Shown here: in pieces, positions 1 to 10,042 of the stretch
Position numbering within the stretch: position 1 is the first letter of the stretch
Layout of the letters: every line of letters begins with the position of its first letter
DNA from: Dyella sp. RRB7
GTDB taxonomy: Bacteria > Pseudomonadota > Gammaproteobacteria > Xanthomonadales > Rhodanobacteraceae
Assembly (NCBI RefSeq): GCF_022761115.1
Contig: NZ_JAKWJS010000008.1
Location: 62,001 to 126,000 of the forward strand
Reading direction: 5' to 3'
Length of the DNA: 64,000 bases
Notes under the pieces: generated by a model
Databases searched by the model: none
What the model was told of the DNA's origin: nothing
What the model saw: only the letters and a program-made list of their open reading frames with translations
Program-made: the position numbers and the translations under genes

Positions 1-1
1 G

Positions 2-334
2 GCACTGGGGATCGTGGGCCTTACTAGCTTCTGGGTGGGGCAGCGTCGGCGCCAGATCGGCATCCGCCGCGCGGTGGGTGCCTCGCGCGGGCATATCCGC
101 CAGTACTTCCAGACCGAGAATTTCGTGCTTACCACGGCTGGCGTGGTTATCGGCATGGGACTGGCCTTTGTCCTCAATGTCTACCTTATGCGTCATTACG
201 AAATGCGCATGATGCCCTGGTACTACCTGCCAGCCGGCGCCATCGCGCTCTGGCTGCTTGGCCAACTGGCGGTACTGGGACCGGCCATGCGGGCCGCGGC
301 GGTGCCGCCGGTGGTGGCGACCCGGTCCGTTTAG
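2..334 (+). CDS. ABC transporter permease, C-terminal fragment (FtsX/MacB type)
   Basis: The gene is cut by the window start; 110 residues of the C-terminus are present. The sequence opens inside the FtsX-like permease domain. The stretch GQRRRQIGIRRAVGASR is the typical cytoplasmic coupling segment of MacB-type permeases. Two hydrophobic segments follow, near residues 40-57 and 75-90, matching the last two membrane helices of the family. These proteins form mechanotransmission ABC systems with a separate ATPase and often export peptides or lipoprotein-linked cargo. The partner genes must lie to the left. The substrate cannot be inferred. Assignment to the fold is firm. Confidence 0.85.
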   Translation, partial: ALGIVGLTSFWVGQRRRQIGIRRAVGASRGHIRQYFQTENFVLTTAGVVIGMGLAFVLNVYLMRHYEMRMMPWYYLPAGAIALWLLGQLAVLGPAMRAAAVPPVVATRSV

Positions 335-349
335 TCCGGATGAAGGCCG

Positions 350-371
350 ACCCGTGCTGTTCGGCACGGGT
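350..371 (+). terminator. hairpin after the ABC permease gene
   Basis: An 8-bp perfect stem (ACCCGTGC / GCACGGGT) with a 6-nt loop lies 16 bases after the permease stop codon and about 55 bases before the next gene. No clear T run follows, so termination efficiency is uncertain. Confidence 0.4.
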
Positions 372-427
372 TGTGACCCTCGTCGGGGTGGAGAATAGGC
401 GTCACTTTCAACCCGAGGGGTAGGCTC

Positions 428-2248
428 ATGAAGATCGGTCCGCGTATGGTGTTGGCGGGTTTGCTGATGTCGGCCGCAGGTGCCGGCGCGGTATATGCGG
501 CGCCGCCGCAGGCTGCGCAGGCGGATGTGGCCACGCGCGTGAAGGCGCTCAATGCCCTGCTCGCCGAGCAGTGGCAGCACAACCTGGAAAATGCGCCGGA
601 GTTCGCCACCATCCTGGGTGACCTGCGCTACAACGATCGCTGGAGCGATGCCTCGCTCGCCCACGCCCAGGCCGAATACGCCAAGACGCAGGATTTCCTC
701 AAGCGTTTCGAAGCCATCGACACCACCGGTTTTTCCGACGACGACAAGCTCAACCAGCAGTTGATGGTGCGCCAGCTCAAGGATGCGTTGCGTGCGCACG
801 ACCTGAAGCTGGACGAGATGCCGTTGGATCAGATGAACGGCGCTCACCTGGAACTGGCCGGCTTCGTCAGCTCCATTCCGTTCGACAACACCAAGGAATA
901 CGACGACTACCTGGCGCGCCTGAAGGCGGTGCCGGCGTTGCTCGATCAGGTCACCAGCGTGGCCCGGCAGGGCCTGAAGGACGGCATGATGCCGCCCAAG
1001 TACCTGCTGGAGAAAGTGGTCACGCAGATCGACAGCATCGGCACGCCGGCCGGCATCGACAGCGTGTTCGCCGAACCGCTGAAGCACTTCCCCAAGTCGG
1101 TTTCTGCTGCCGATCAGAAGCGCCTGCATGACGCCATCCTCGTCGCCATCGACAACGATGTGCGCCCGGCCTACAAGAAGCTGGGCGAGTTCGTGGCCAA
1201 GGATTACGCGCCGCACGGCCGCACTGAACCGGGCGTGTGGCAGTTGCCCAACGGCGATGCCATCTACCAGTTCGACGTGGAGCAGATGACCACCACCAAG
1301 GAAACGCCGGAACAGATCCACGAGATCGGCCTGGCCGAGGTCAAGCGCATCGAAGGCCAGATGACCGAGATCGCCAAGGCGCAGGGTTACCAGGACCTGC
1401 CGAGCTTCCGTGCCGCGCTCAAGACCAACCCCAAGACGCACGCCACCTCGCGCGAGGACATCCTCAACCGCTATCGCAACTACCTGGCCGGCATGCAGCC
1501 GGAACTGCCCAAGCTGTTCGGCATGCTGCCCAAGACCAAGGTGGAAGTGGTGCCGGTGGAGCCGTTCCGCGAGAAGGAAGCCGCCGCCGCCGAGTACCAC
1601 CAGGGCACGCCGGACGGTTCGCGCCCGGGCCAGATCTTCGTCAACACCGGTGATTTCGCCAATCGCAGCGTGCTGACGATCGAGTCGACCGCCTACCACG
1701 AAGGCATCCCCGGCCATCACATGCAGATCTCCATCGCGCAGACGCTGCCCAAGCTGCCGCCGTTCCGCCAGCAGGCCGGCTACACCGCCTACATCGAGGG
1801 TTGGGCGCTGTATGCGGAACAGCTGGGTAAGGAGCTGGGCTTCTACAAGGACCCGCTGTCCTACTACGGCCGCCTCTCCGACGAACTGCTGCGCGCCGAC
1901 CGCCTCGTGCTCGACACCGGCGTGCACTACAAGCACTGGACGCGCCAGCAGATGGTGGACTTCTTCCACGAGCACTCCAGCGAGGACGAGCCGGACGTGC
2001 AGGCCGAGACGGACCGCTACATCACCTGGCCGGGCCAGGCGCTGGCCTACAAGACCGGCCAGCTGAAGATCGTGGAGCTGCGTGAGCATGCGAAGAAGGA
2101 GCTGGGCGACCAGTTCGACATCCGTGCCTTCCATGACGAGATCCTCGGCGGCGGCGCGCTGCCGCTGGACGTGCTGGAAGCACGCACCGATGCCTGGATC
2201 GCCGCCGTGAAGGCCGGCAAGGCGCCGGCCCATCCAGCCAAGAGCTGA
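428..2248 (+). CDS. secreted DUF885 family protein (putative metallopeptidase-like)
   Basis: 606 residues. An N-terminal signal peptide is visible (residues 1-24, hydrophobic core LAGLLMSAAGAGAVYA, cleavage after an Ala-rich site). The hallmark of DUF885 is present at residues 424-431, HEGIPGHH, an HExxxxHH-type motif likely to bind zinc. A glutamate-rich stretch (YIEGWALYAEQLGKELG) follows it, as in the gluzincin-like fold. DUF885 proteins are widespread secreted proteins of Xanthomonadales and Caulobacter, thought to be peptidases but without a settled substrate. The start has an AGGGG-type ribosome site. A strong hairpin follows the stop. Expected location is the periplasm. Confidence 0.88.
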   Translation: MKIGPRMVLAGLLMSAAGAGAVYAAPPQAAQADVATRVKALNALLAEQWQHNLENAPEFATILGDLRYNDRWSDASLAHAQAEYAKTQDFLKRFEAIDTTGFSDDDKLNQQLMVRQLKDALRAHDLKLDEMPLDQMNGAHLELAGFVSSIPFDNTKEYDDYLARLKAVPALLDQVTSVARQGLKDGMMPPKYLLEKVVTQIDSIGTPAGIDSVFAEPLKHFPKSVSAADQKRLHDAILVAIDNDVRPAYKKLGEFVAKDYAPHGRTEPGVWQLPNGDAIYQFDVEQMTTTKETPEQIHEIGLAEVKRIEGQMTEIAKAQGYQDLPSFRAALKTNPKTHATSREDILNRYRNYLAGMQPELPKLFGMLPKTKVEVVPVEPFREKEAAAAEYHQGTPDGSRPGQIFVNTGDFANRSVLTIESTAYHEGIPGHHMQISIAQTLPKLPPFRQQAGYTAYIEGWALYAEQLGKELGFYKDPLSYYGRLSDELLRADRLVLDTGVHYKHWTRQQMVDFFHEHSSEDEPDVQAETDRYITWPGQALAYKTGQLKIVELREHAKKELGDQFDIRAFHDEILGGGALPLDVLEARTDAWIAAVKAGKAPAHPAKS

Positions 2249-2254
2249 GCGGCA

Positions 2255-2287
2255 CCTGCGCGCGCCGCCGGGTGCGGCGCGCGCAGG
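2255..2287 (+). terminator. strong GC hairpin after the DUF885 gene
   Basis: A 14-bp perfect stem (CCTGCGCGCGCCGC / GCGGCGCGCGCAGG) with a 5-nt loop begins 7 bases after the stop codon of the DUF885 gene. It lacks a T tract, so it may be an attenuating or mRNA-stabilising hairpin rather than a classical intrinsic terminator. Confidence 0.5.
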
Positions 2288-2432
2288 CCCGTGACGGCCT
2301 GCTGCGTACCGCGGCGGGGCGCCCCGGCCATCGGGCGGCTGGGCCAATATCAGCCTCCTGGCGACGAATCGCTCGAAAGATGGCAACCTTTTGGCGTGGA
2401 GCTGCATCCACGTCTACATGTGCAAACGACGA

Positions 2433-3770
<1,338 letters not shown>

Positions 3771-3869
3771 GCGATGCTCCTGCAGGGGCAGCCCTGCCGC
3801 GCCATCGGTCATGATTGCCGTGGCCGGCGATGGCGAGGATGATGTCCGCTGTGCCGATGGAGTTTCGCC

Positions 3870-4184
3870 ATGCGCTATCGCCACCTTCCTATCGTGCTGC
3901 TTCTGTTGTGCGCCAGTGCGGCAGCGCAAGGCGTTGCGCCGCCGGCCGTCCCGCCCGGCGATCGTTGGACCCTGGTACAGCCCGCGCCGGCCGCCACCAG
4001 TGGCGGTGCCTATCGCGATGCGTTGAGCACCGCCGCCAACGACGCCCAGCGTTTCAATTTCAGTGGCCAGCCGCCCAAGGACAATGCGCCGCCCGATCAA
4101 ACGCCGATTCGCGTGATCATCAACAACGGTCACGGCCCCCATGTGAATTGCGTGCCGATGGGAGTGTCCGGCGCGTGTCATTGA
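3870..4184 (+). CDS. small secreted hypothetical protein between a response regulator and its kinase
   Basis: 104 residues. It has a clear signal peptide (HLPIVLLLLCASAAAQ) followed by a Pro/Ala-rich mature region. The C-terminal part reads TPIRVIINNGHGPHVNCVPMGVSGACH, with two cysteines and several histidines near the end. A ribosome site (GGAG) precedes the ATG. The stop is 13 bases before the start of the histidine kinase, so it is probably cotranscribed with the two-component pair. No family recognised. A periplasmic accessory or metal-binding role can be imagined from position and the His/Cys tail but is not shown. Confidence 0.7.
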   Translation: MRYRHLPIVLLLLCASAAAQGVAPPAVPPGDRWTLVQPAPAATSGGAYRDALSTAANDAQRFNFSGQPPKDNAPPDQTPIRVIINNGHGPHVNCVPMGVSGACH

Positions 4185-4197
4185 AAGGGAGCCGTAC

Positions 4198-5580
4198 ATG
4201 CGGCGTGGCCTGAGTTCGCTTGAGTCGCGCATGGTCCTGTTGCTTGGCCTGGCCGGTGTGTCGGGCGCACTGGTCTATGCCGGCGTCACCCAATGGCCGC
4301 TGCCGCAGATGCTGGTGTGGATGCGCCACGACATGGGCATCGACCTGGGTGCGCCGGCTCACTTCAGTTTCTACGGCGCGCTGATCGTATCGGTGCTGCT
4401 GCTGTTGCCTTTGACGTTCTGGCTGGGGCATCGCGTGATGTCGCCCATCACCAAGCTGCTGCGCGCGCTGGAAGGCGCGGTGGCGAGCTATCGCGATGGC
4501 GATTTCAGCTTCTCCATCGCCGCTTCGCGCCGCGATGAACTGGGCGAACTCATCCGCATGCATAACGCGCTGGGACAGACCCTGCGCGAGCAGCGCCAGA
4601 ACCTCGCGCAACGCGAGCTGTTGCTCGACACCGTGGTGCAGAACACCCCGGTGGCACTGGTATTGACCGACGCCAGCGGTCGCGTCACCTATGCCAACAT
4701 CGCGGCGCGCCATTTGTTCAACGAAGGACGCACGCTGCATGGCCTCGATTTCATCGAGCTGCTGAGCGACAGCCCCGAGGCGTTGCGCCGCGCGGTGGAA
4801 GGCGGCGAGGACGCGCTGCTCACGGTGGAAATGGACGGCGGCGAAGAAACCTTCCACCTGTCGCAGCGCAGCTTCCGCCTGCAGGGCCGGCCGCATCGGT
4901 TGCAGCTGTTCCGGCGCATGACGCGCGAGTTGTCGCGACAGGAAGTGGCCACGTGGAAGCGGGTGATCCGCGTGATCAGCCACGAGCTCAACAACTCGCT
5001 GGCGCCGATTTCCTCGCTGGCGCATTCCGGTGCCGAACTGGCCCGTCGCGGCGACACCACCCGCTTGCCGGGCGTGTTCGCCACCATCGGCGAGCGCGCG
5101 CGTCACTTGCATGGCTTTATCGCCGGCTATGCCAGCTTCGCCAAGTTGCCGGCACCGCAGCCGGTGGCGATTCCATGGAAGTCCTTCCTCGACGGACTCT
5201 CCCTGCACTGCCAGTTCCAGCTGCGCGGTTCCATGCCCGAGCAGCCGGGCTGGTTCGACGCGGCGCAGATCGAGCAGGTGCTGATCAACCTGATCAAGAA
5301 CGCGCACGAATCCGGCAGCGCCGATGACGAAGTGACATTGTCGTTGACCGTCATCGGTCGTGACCTGCGCATCGAGGTGGCCGATCGTGGCCCCGGCATG
5401 AGCGAAACCGTGCTGGCGCAGGCGTTGCTGCCGTTCTACTCGACCAAGCGTTCCGGCACCGGCCTGGGCCTGGCCCTGGCCCGTGAGATCGTGGAGGCAC
5501 ACGGCGGCCGCATCGCCCTGGCCAACCGCGAAGACGGTGGTTTGCGTGTCAGCCTTCTCCTGCCGCTAGGCACCAAGTAA
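4198..5580 (+). CDS. PAS-domain sensor histidine kinase (NtrY-like)
   Basis: 460 residues. Two membrane helices (about residues 10-30 and 60-82) flank a very short periplasmic loop. A HAMP segment follows (about 83-140), then a PAS domain (about 145-240), then the phosphorylation box [19 protein letters not shown] with H262, and a HATPase domain with N-box [10 protein letters not shown] and G-boxes DRGPGMS and [13 protein letters not shown]. The kinase type and the asparagine-rich H-box match NtrY-like kinases that pair with Fis-type sigma-54 regulators such as the one at 2433. A good ribosome site (AAAGGGA) precedes the ATG. The small extracytoplasmic loop suggests sensing in the membrane or through the PAS domain. 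Confidence 0.9.
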   Translation: MRRGLSSLESRMVLLLGLAGVSGALVYAGVTQWPLPQMLVWMRHDMGIDLGAPAHFSFYGALIVSVLLLLPLTFWLGHRVMSPITKLLRALEGAVASYRDGDFSFSIAASRRDELGELIRMHNALGQTLREQRQNLAQRELLLDTVVQNTPVALVLTDASGRVTYANIAARHLFNEGRTLHGLDFIELLSDSPEALRRAVEGGEDALLTVEMDGGEETFHLSQRSFRLQGRPHRLQLFRRMTRELSRQEVATWKRVIRVISHELNNSLAPISSLAHSGAELARRGDTTRLPGVFATIGERARHLHGFIAGYASFAKLPAPQPVAIPWKSFLDGLSLHCQFQLRGSMPEQPGWFDAAQIEQVLINLIKNAHESGSADDEVTLSLTVIGRDLRIEVADRGPGMSETVLAQALLPFYSTKRSGTGLGLALAREIVEAHGGRIALANREDGGLRVSLLLPLGTK

Positions 5581-5609
5581 CCCGTTATCCAGCAGCCAGA
5601 GGCCTCGCC

Positions 5610-5615
5610 TATACT
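5610..5615 (+). promoter_or_regulatory. possible -10 element for the SPFH/NfeD operon
   Basis: TATACT, one base from the sigma-70 consensus, sits 33 bases before the SPFH start. The best -35 match (TTATCC) is about 19 bases upstream and weak. The intergenic space is only 68 bases, so any promoter must lie here. Confidence 0.3.
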
Positions 5616-5648
5616 CCCGGCATCTTTCATGGATGCGGGGATCAGGCA

Positions 5649-6599
5649 ATGGGACAGCTGTTTGCGTTGGTGGTAGTGGTCGTCGCGGTCATCATCCTGG
5701 CCAAGCTGGTGCGCATCGTGCCGCAAGGCTACGAGTGGACCGTCGAGCGTTTTGGCATGTACACGCGCACGCTCACGCCCGGCCTGCATTTCCTCATACC
5801 GGTGATGTACGGCATCGGCCGCAAGATGAACATGATGGAGCAGGTGCTCGACGTGCCCTCGCAGGACGTCATCACCAAGGACAACGCCGTGGTGCGCGTG
5901 GACGGCGTGGTGTTCTACCAGGTGCTGGACGCGGCCAAGGCCGCCTATGAGGTGGCCAACCTGGAGCAGGCCGCGCTGGCGCTGATCATGACCAATATCC
6001 GCACCGTGCTCGGCTCGATGGACCTGGACGAATCGCTCAGCCAGCGCGATGCCATCAACGCCAAGCTGCTGAAGGTGGTCGACGAAGCCACCCACCCGTG
6101 GGGCGTCAAGGTCAACCGCATCGAGATCAAGGACATCGCGCCGCCGCGCGACCTGGTCGATTCGATGGCACGCCAGATGAAGGCCGAGCGCGAAAAGCGC
6201 GCCAACATCCTCGATGCCGAAGGTTTCCGCCAGGCGGCCATTCTCAAGGCCGAGGGCGAAAAGCAGTCGGTGATCCTGGCCGCCGAAGGCGAGAAGGAAG
6301 CCGCCTTCCGCGCCGCCGAGGCCCGCGAGCGTTCGGCCGAGGCGGAAGCCAAGGCGACCGCGATGGTGTCCGAGGCCATCGCCAACGGCAACGTCAACGC
6401 GCTCAACTACTTCGTCGCCACCAAGTACGTCGAGGCGCTGAAGGAAATGGCCAACTCGCCCAACCAGAAGATGCTGCTATTGCCGATGGAAGCCACCGGC
6501 ATCCTCGGCTCTCTGGCCGGCATCGCCGAGCTGGCCAAGGAATCGCTGGGCCAGCAGCAGGCCGGTACGGTCCGGCGCACGCCGCCGCCGGTGGGTTGA
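5649..6599 (+). CDS. SPFH/Band 7 membrane protein (stomatin/paraslipin, QmcA type)
   Basis: 316 residues. One N-terminal membrane helix (residues 4-22) is followed by the SPFH domain (about 23-180; [24 protein letters not shown], then [20 protein letters not shown]). An Ala/Glu-rich coiled coil follows (about 185-255, repeated AEGEK). A C-terminal segment is present. This is the classic paraslipin/QmcA layout. Such proteins form large ring assemblies in lipid-ordered membrane domains and are nearly always encoded next to an NfeD protein, as here. The NfeD gene begins 4 bases after the stop, implying one operon. Confidence 0.93.
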   Translation: MGQLFALVVVVVAVIILAKLVRIVPQGYEWTVERFGMYTRTLTPGLHFLIPVMYGIGRKMNMMEQVLDVPSQDVITKDNAVVRVDGVVFYQVLDAAKAAYEVANLEQAALALIMTNIRTVLGSMDLDESLSQRDAINAKLLKVVDEATHPWGVKVNRIEIKDIAPPRDLVDSMARQMKAEREKRANILDAEGFRQAAILKAEGEKQSVILAAEGEKEAAFRAAEARERSAEAEAKATAMVSEAIANGNVNALNYFVATKYVEALKEMANSPNQKMLLLPMEATGILGSLAGIAELAKESLGQQQAGTVRRTPPPVG

Positions 6600-6603
6600 G
6601 ACG

Positions 6604-7050
6604 ATGGAAGCCATGGCCTTGCACTACTGGTGGTGGATCCTCGCCCTGCTGCTGATCGCCGTGGAGGTGGTGCTGCCCGGTTATTTCATGTTGTGGATCG
6701 GCATTGCCGCCGGTGTGACTGGCCTGGTGCTGCTGGTGGTCCCCGGCATGTCGGTGATCAGCCAGTCACTGCTGTTCGCCGTGCTGGCCTTCCTTTCCTG
6801 CGCTGCCTACTGGTATCTCCTGCGCCCCAAGCTGATGCGCAACGAACCCGGCGACGCCCGCCTCAACCGTCGCGGCGAGCAAAAGATCGGCCAGCGCTAC
6901 GTGCTGGTCGAGCCCATCGTCAACGGGCGCGGCAAGGCCCAGGTGGATGATGGCCAGTGGCTGGTGAGCGGGCCGGATTTGCCGGTGGGGAGCATGGTGG
7001 AGGTGGTGGGGGTGGACGGGACGACGTTGTTGGTGAGGGCGGTGGAGTAG
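6604..7050 (+). CDS. NfeD-like protein (YbbK type), partner of the SPFH protein
   Basis: 148 residues. Three to four hydrophobic segments occupy residues 5-75, followed by a soluble C-terminal OB-fold domain (about 90-148; GQRYVLVEPIVNGRGKAQVDD, then VGSMVEVVGVDGTTLLVRAV). This is the short NfeD1b/YbbK form without the ClpP-like protease domain. It is predicted to bind and anchor the SPFH protein encoded immediately upstream. The 4-base spacing indicates translational coupling. The gene ends at a long repeat region. Confidence 0.92.
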   Translation: MEAMALHYWWWILALLLIAVEVVLPGYFMLWIGIAAGVTGLVLLVVPGMSVISQSLLFAVLAFLSCAAYWYLLRPKLMRNEPGDARLNRRGEQKIGQRYVLVEPIVNGRGKAQVDDGQWLVSGPDLPVGSMVEVVGVDGTTLLVRAVE

Positions 7051-7139
7051 GGGGCTTGCTCTGGGCGCGCGATTGCCGCGCGGGTGGGGGATGTCTTTGG
7101 CTCGGCATCCCTGCGGAAGCTGGATAAGCGCAAGGCATA

Positions 7140-7505
7140 CTTTTGATCGTCATTCCTGCGAAAGCAGTGGTCCAGTGACTTTCGTCTTTTCCTTGGTCGC
7201 GGTCGCCAGGGTGCCGCCTGCGCGGCGGGCGTTTCGATCGTCTGCCGACGCTCGAGTCACCTCTCTTTGCTGGCCCACGCATGCGCAGGAGCGCATGCGA
7301 ACGGCGAAGCCGGCCCGAAGGGCGAAGGGCAGGATGCCCGGAGTAAAGAGAAGTAACCCAGAGAAATGGCCTGAAGAGCTGGCAGCATTGCGCTGGGAAA
7401 AGCCTGAACGCTCGAGGTGACCTGCCAGGGGACAACCTCCGCCGCTACACAGCGGTGACACCATAGCGCTGCGTAACGCGCCACCGCGCTGATGACTTAA
7501 AGCGG
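7140..7505 (-). repeat. left copy of the interspersed structured repeat (reverse orientation)
   Basis: Read on the minus strand, it shares with the right copy, in the same order: CTTTAAG, the block GCAGCGCTATGG, ACCGCTGTGTAGCGGCG, GGGTTACTT, GGGCCAGCAAA, GTGACTCG, CGAAACGCCCGCCGCGCAGG, then CACCCTGGCGACC, and ATGACGATCAAAAG at the end. It carries an extra GC-rich insertion of about 60 bases in the loop of the central hairpin (roughly 7276-7345). Hypothetical proteins translated from such repeats are frequent in Xanthomonadales annotations. Confidence 0.75.
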
Positions 7506-7524
7506 CGCGTTTCGCGCTTTGATT

Positions 7525-7547
7525 CCCTCTCCCCTTCGGGGAGAGGG
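7525..7547 (+). repeat. CCCTCTCC hairpin with TTCG loop
   Basis: A perfect stem (CCCTCTCCCC / GGGGAGAGGG with shared ends) is closed by the stable TTCG tetraloop and followed by TTGGGGTGAGGGG. This arrangement is a well-known type of small intergenic repeat in many Proteobacteria. It sits between the two inverted repeat arms. Confidence 0.6.
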
Positions 7548-7639
7548 TTGGGGTGAGGGGACAATCTAGCCTCAGTAGTGGTTAGAACCATGGGTACTGC
7601 TACCTTCAGGAGCTATAGCAACCCATCAGCACCGCCACA

Positions 7640-7941
7640 CCGGCTTTAAGCCCTCTTCGCTATGGCGCGTTGCGCAGCGCTATGGCCCTACCGCTGTGTA
7701 GCGGCGAAGGCGTCCCGCAGCGAGGCCCCAGAGGCCATTCTGGCTGGTATTCAATGCAATGCTACGAGCCTTGGCCTTAAAGGCCATTTTCTTTGGGTTA
7801 CTTTTCTTTTGGGCCAGCAAAAGAAAAGTGACTCGGCCTCCGGCAGGAGGTCGAAACGCCCGCCGCGCAGGCGGCACCCTGGCGACCACGCCAACAAAAG
7901 CGAAAACCAATGCCCCCTTTTGCAGGCATGACGATCAAAAG
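7640..7941 (+). repeat. right copy of the interspersed structured repeat
   Basis: Forward copy of the element described for the left arm. Its central hairpin is short: ACTTTTCTTTT pairs with AAAAGAAAAGT across GGGCCAGC. The matching stem in the left arm has different bases that still pair. It ends with ATGACGATCAAAAG, the same terminal block as the left arm. Confidence 0.75.
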
Positions 7942-8103
7942 CGCCCTCCGCGCTTGCCCTGCCTATGCCGGGACGAAAAGCAAAACGCCTGGCACTCCAT
8001 CATCCCCAACGCTGACATCAGCCATCCAAATCAGTTCTACTAGCCCCATGCAGAATCTCCCCTACCACACGCCAACACCGCGCCCCGCGCAAACCACCCC
8101 GGC

Positions 8104-9387
8104 ATGCACTCGATGAACCATTCCGTCGTCGTCACGCCGCTGGCTACCGCGCCGCTCAATACCCGTATCGCTTTCCTGCTGGAGCTGGCGCGTCGCCTGC
8201 ATCAATACGGCACGGCGGCGCCGCGCCTGGAAGGGGCGATCGCGGGGGCGGCGCAGCGGCTTGGGCTGGTGGCGGATGTGTGGTCCAGCCCGACGGCGAT
8301 CATCATTTCGTTTACCGACCTGACCCAGGGCGAGGACGAGGTGGCGCAGGTCACCCAGGTCATGCGCCTGGCGCCGGGCGATGTGAACCTGGCCCGGTTG
8401 TCCGAAGCCGATGCCATCGCCGACAAGGTGATCGCCGGGGATTTGGGGTTGCGCGAAGGGTTCCGCCTGCTGCGCGACCTCGGGCGGCCGGATACGCGGC
8501 GCGCGCAGGCGGGCGTGATCGGCAGCTATGGCCTGGCGGCGGCCAGCGTGGTGGCGCTGTTGTTGCACAGTTCGTGGCCGGACCTGATCACGGCCGCGCT
8601 GATTGGACTCATCATCGGCAGCATCACCGTGCTGTCGGCCACGCGTCCGCGGCTGGCCGTGGCCAGCGAGGCGATCAGTGCATTGGTGGCCACCACCATC
8701 GCCATCGTGGTGAGCCAGTTCGTGGTGCCGCTGGCGATCAAGTCGGTGATCCTGGCAGGGCTGATCGTGCTGATGCCCGGCATGGCGCTGACCACGGCTG
8801 TACGAGAGATCTCCAGCCAGCACCTGGTGGCCGGCGTAGCCCGCATGGGCGGCGCCATCGCCACGCTGATCAAGCTCACCTTCGGTACGGTGGCGGCCAC
8901 CCAGCTCTGCCTGGCGCTGGGTATCGAGGGGCGTGACTACATCCTGCCGCCGTTGCCGTCATGGACGGATTACCCCGCGCTGCTGGTCGGTGCCTTCGCG
9001 TTTGCCATTTCGTTCCGGGCGGCGCGGCGCGACTGGCTGGTGGTGATGGCGGCGGTGGTGCTGGGTTATCTGGCCACGCGCTGGGGCGGCGCATTGGCGG
9101 GCAAGCTGCCGGCGGCGCCGTTTGGCGTTTTCCTGGGCGGCCTGACCCTCGGCAGCGTGGCCAATCTCTATGCGCGTTTCGTGCATCGGCCGGGCGCGAT
9201 CGTGCGGGAGCCGGGCATTATCTTGCTGGTGCCGGGCAGCGTCGGTTTTCGCAGCGTGTCCTATCTGCTGGAACGCGATACCACGCTGGGCATGGATACC
9301 AGCATGCTGCTGATTACCCTTCTGATAGCGCTGGTGGCGGGGTTGCTATTCGGCGATTTGCTGATTGCGCCACGCCGTTCGCTGTAG
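8104..9387 (+). CDS. ThrE-family threonine/serine exporter (DUF1212 + DUF3815 fusion)
   Basis: 427 residues. A soluble N-terminal part (RIAFLLELARRLHQYGTAAPRLEGAI, then a Ser/Pro segment) begins the DUF1212/YjjP-like domain. About ten hydrophobic helices follow from residue 135 onward, and the second half matches the DUF3815/YjjB-like domain. Fusion of the two halves in one chain is the ThrE architecture of Corynebacterium; in E. coli they are separate proteins. Predicted role: export of threonine/serine or related small acids through the inner membrane. A second ATG lies 9 bases downstream and either start is possible, as neither has a strong ribosome site. A bidirectional terminator follows. 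Confidence 0.85.
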   Translation: MHSMNHSVVVTPLATAPLNTRIAFLLELARRLHQYGTAAPRLEGAIAGAAQRLGLVADVWSSPTAIIISFTDLTQGEDEVAQVTQVMRLAPGDVNLARLSEADAIADKVIAGDLGLREGFRLLRDLGRPDTRRAQAGVIGSYGLAAASVVALLLHSSWPDLITAALIGLIIGSITVLSATRPRLAVASEAISALVATTIAIVVSQFVVPLAIKSVILAGLIVLMPGMALTTAVREISSQHLVAGVARMGGAIATLIKLTFGTVAATQLCLALGIEGRDYILPPLPSWTDYPALLVGAFAFAISFRAARRDWLVVMAAVVLGYLATRWGGALAGKLPAAPFGVFLGGLTLGSVANLYARFVHRPGAIVREPGIILLVPGSVGFRSVSYLLERDTTLGMDTSMLLITLLIALVAGLLFGDLLIAPRRSL

Positions 9388-9405
9388 ATTTCCATGCGGC
9401 AAGGA

Positions 9406-9432
9406 AAAACGCCGGCGCAAGGCCGGCGTTTT
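9406..9432. terminator. bidirectional intrinsic terminator between thrE-like and H-NS genes
   Basis: An 11-bp perfect stem AAAACGCCGGC / GCCGGCGTTTT with loop GCAAG. It has an A run on the left and a T run on the right, so it can serve both convergent genes. Confidence 0.85.
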
Positions 9433-9457
9433 CATGGCATGAGGTTGGGAGCGGCGA

Positions 9458-9784
9458 TCAGATCGCCAGGTCCTTTTCCTTCTTGCCGGCCTTCAGCGCG
9501 TCGTTGAACCAGCGCGGGCGCTTGCCGCGGCCGGACCAGGTCTGCTCCGGATCGGCCGGATTGCGGTACTTCGGCGCCACCGTGCCGCCACTGCGGCGGG
9601 TCTTGACGCCACGGCCGTGACCGAAAATGTCCTCGAAGACATAACCTTCGGCCTTGATCAGTGCGTGGATCTTTTCGCGCAGCTTGACCACTTTTTCCTT
9701 GCGCAATTCGTTCTGGCGCTGCTGGGCCTTGGTAATCAGTTCATTGAGCTGATTGTGATTGAGGTTCTTGATATCAACGGCCAT
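9458..9784 (-). CDS. H-NS family nucleoid protein
   Basis: 108 residues. The N-terminal half is a charged coiled-coil oligomerisation region (residues 8-50). The C-terminal half holds the DNA-binding motif YRNPADPEQTWSGRGKRPRW (residues about 73-92), the hallmark of H-NS proteins in Xanthomonas and beta-proteobacteria. It would bind AT-rich or horizontally acquired DNA and silence transcription. The upstream region is AT-richer than its surroundings, as expected for an autoregulated H-NS gene. The 12-base perfect palindrome ACTCCCGGGAGT at 9790-9801 contains the ribosome site GGGAG. This may matter for translation control. Confidence 0.93.
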   Translation of the reverse strand: MAVDIKNLNHNQLNELITKAQQRQNELRKEKVVKLREKIHALIKAEGYVFEDIFGHGRGVKTRRSGGTVAPKYRNPADPEQTWSGRGKRPRWFNDALKAGKKEKDLAI

Positions 9785-10042
9785 AGGTAACTCCCGGGAG
9801 TGAGTAATTGGCTAATTAGATGGGCGCCGTCTGCTTTTGGACAAGGCGGCCTCGATTCCTTTTTGATTCTTACTGATGTGGCCTTTAATTGCAAAGCGCA
9901 GGTTATTGCAACGCGCATGCAAAATGACAAATCAATGGATGATTACATCCGGGCATGTCGTGGCATGGCGAAATGCGTAATACATGGATCACCCATATTC
10001 CAGAGAGTTCATGAGGGCGAATACCCCGTTGCGCTGTCGGAA
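9785..10042. promoter_or_regulatory. AT-rich intergenic region upstream of the H-NS gene
   Basis: No gene is visible between the H-NS start and the proS terminator. The stretch is markedly AT-richer than the flanks and must carry the H-NS promoter. On the minus strand, TTGTCC followed after about 18 bases by TCTAAT is a weak sigma-70 candidate. TTGCAATAA and TTGCAATTAAA also occur further upstream. Confidence 0.45.

Larger units (their letters stand above)
7051..8103. repeat. gene-free kilobase of inverted, structured interspersed repeats
   Basis: No convincing gene lies in this 1,053-base stretch. It consists of two diverged copies of one repeat in inverted orientation (left arm about 7140-7505, right arm about 7640-7941), separated by about 135 bases that carry a separate CCCTCTCC hairpin. 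Short reading frames exist on both strands, but their translations are rich in Arg/Pro and only mirror the repeat, so no CDS is called. The last 160 bases before the ThrE gene (7942-8103) hold nothing recognisable. Confidence 0.75.

Noticed and set aside
2395-2409. A TGGCGTGGAGCTGCA sequence just before the NtrC-type regulator that resembles a sigma-54 promoter
   Set aside because: The GG and GC are separated by 9 bases instead of the required 10, so it should not be recognised.
7073-7931. Several frames of 70-170 codons in the repeat kilobase
   Set aside because: Their translations only reflect the repeat sequence (Arg/Pro-rich), on both strands, and they are shared between the two inverted copies. 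No ribosome site or domain supports them.
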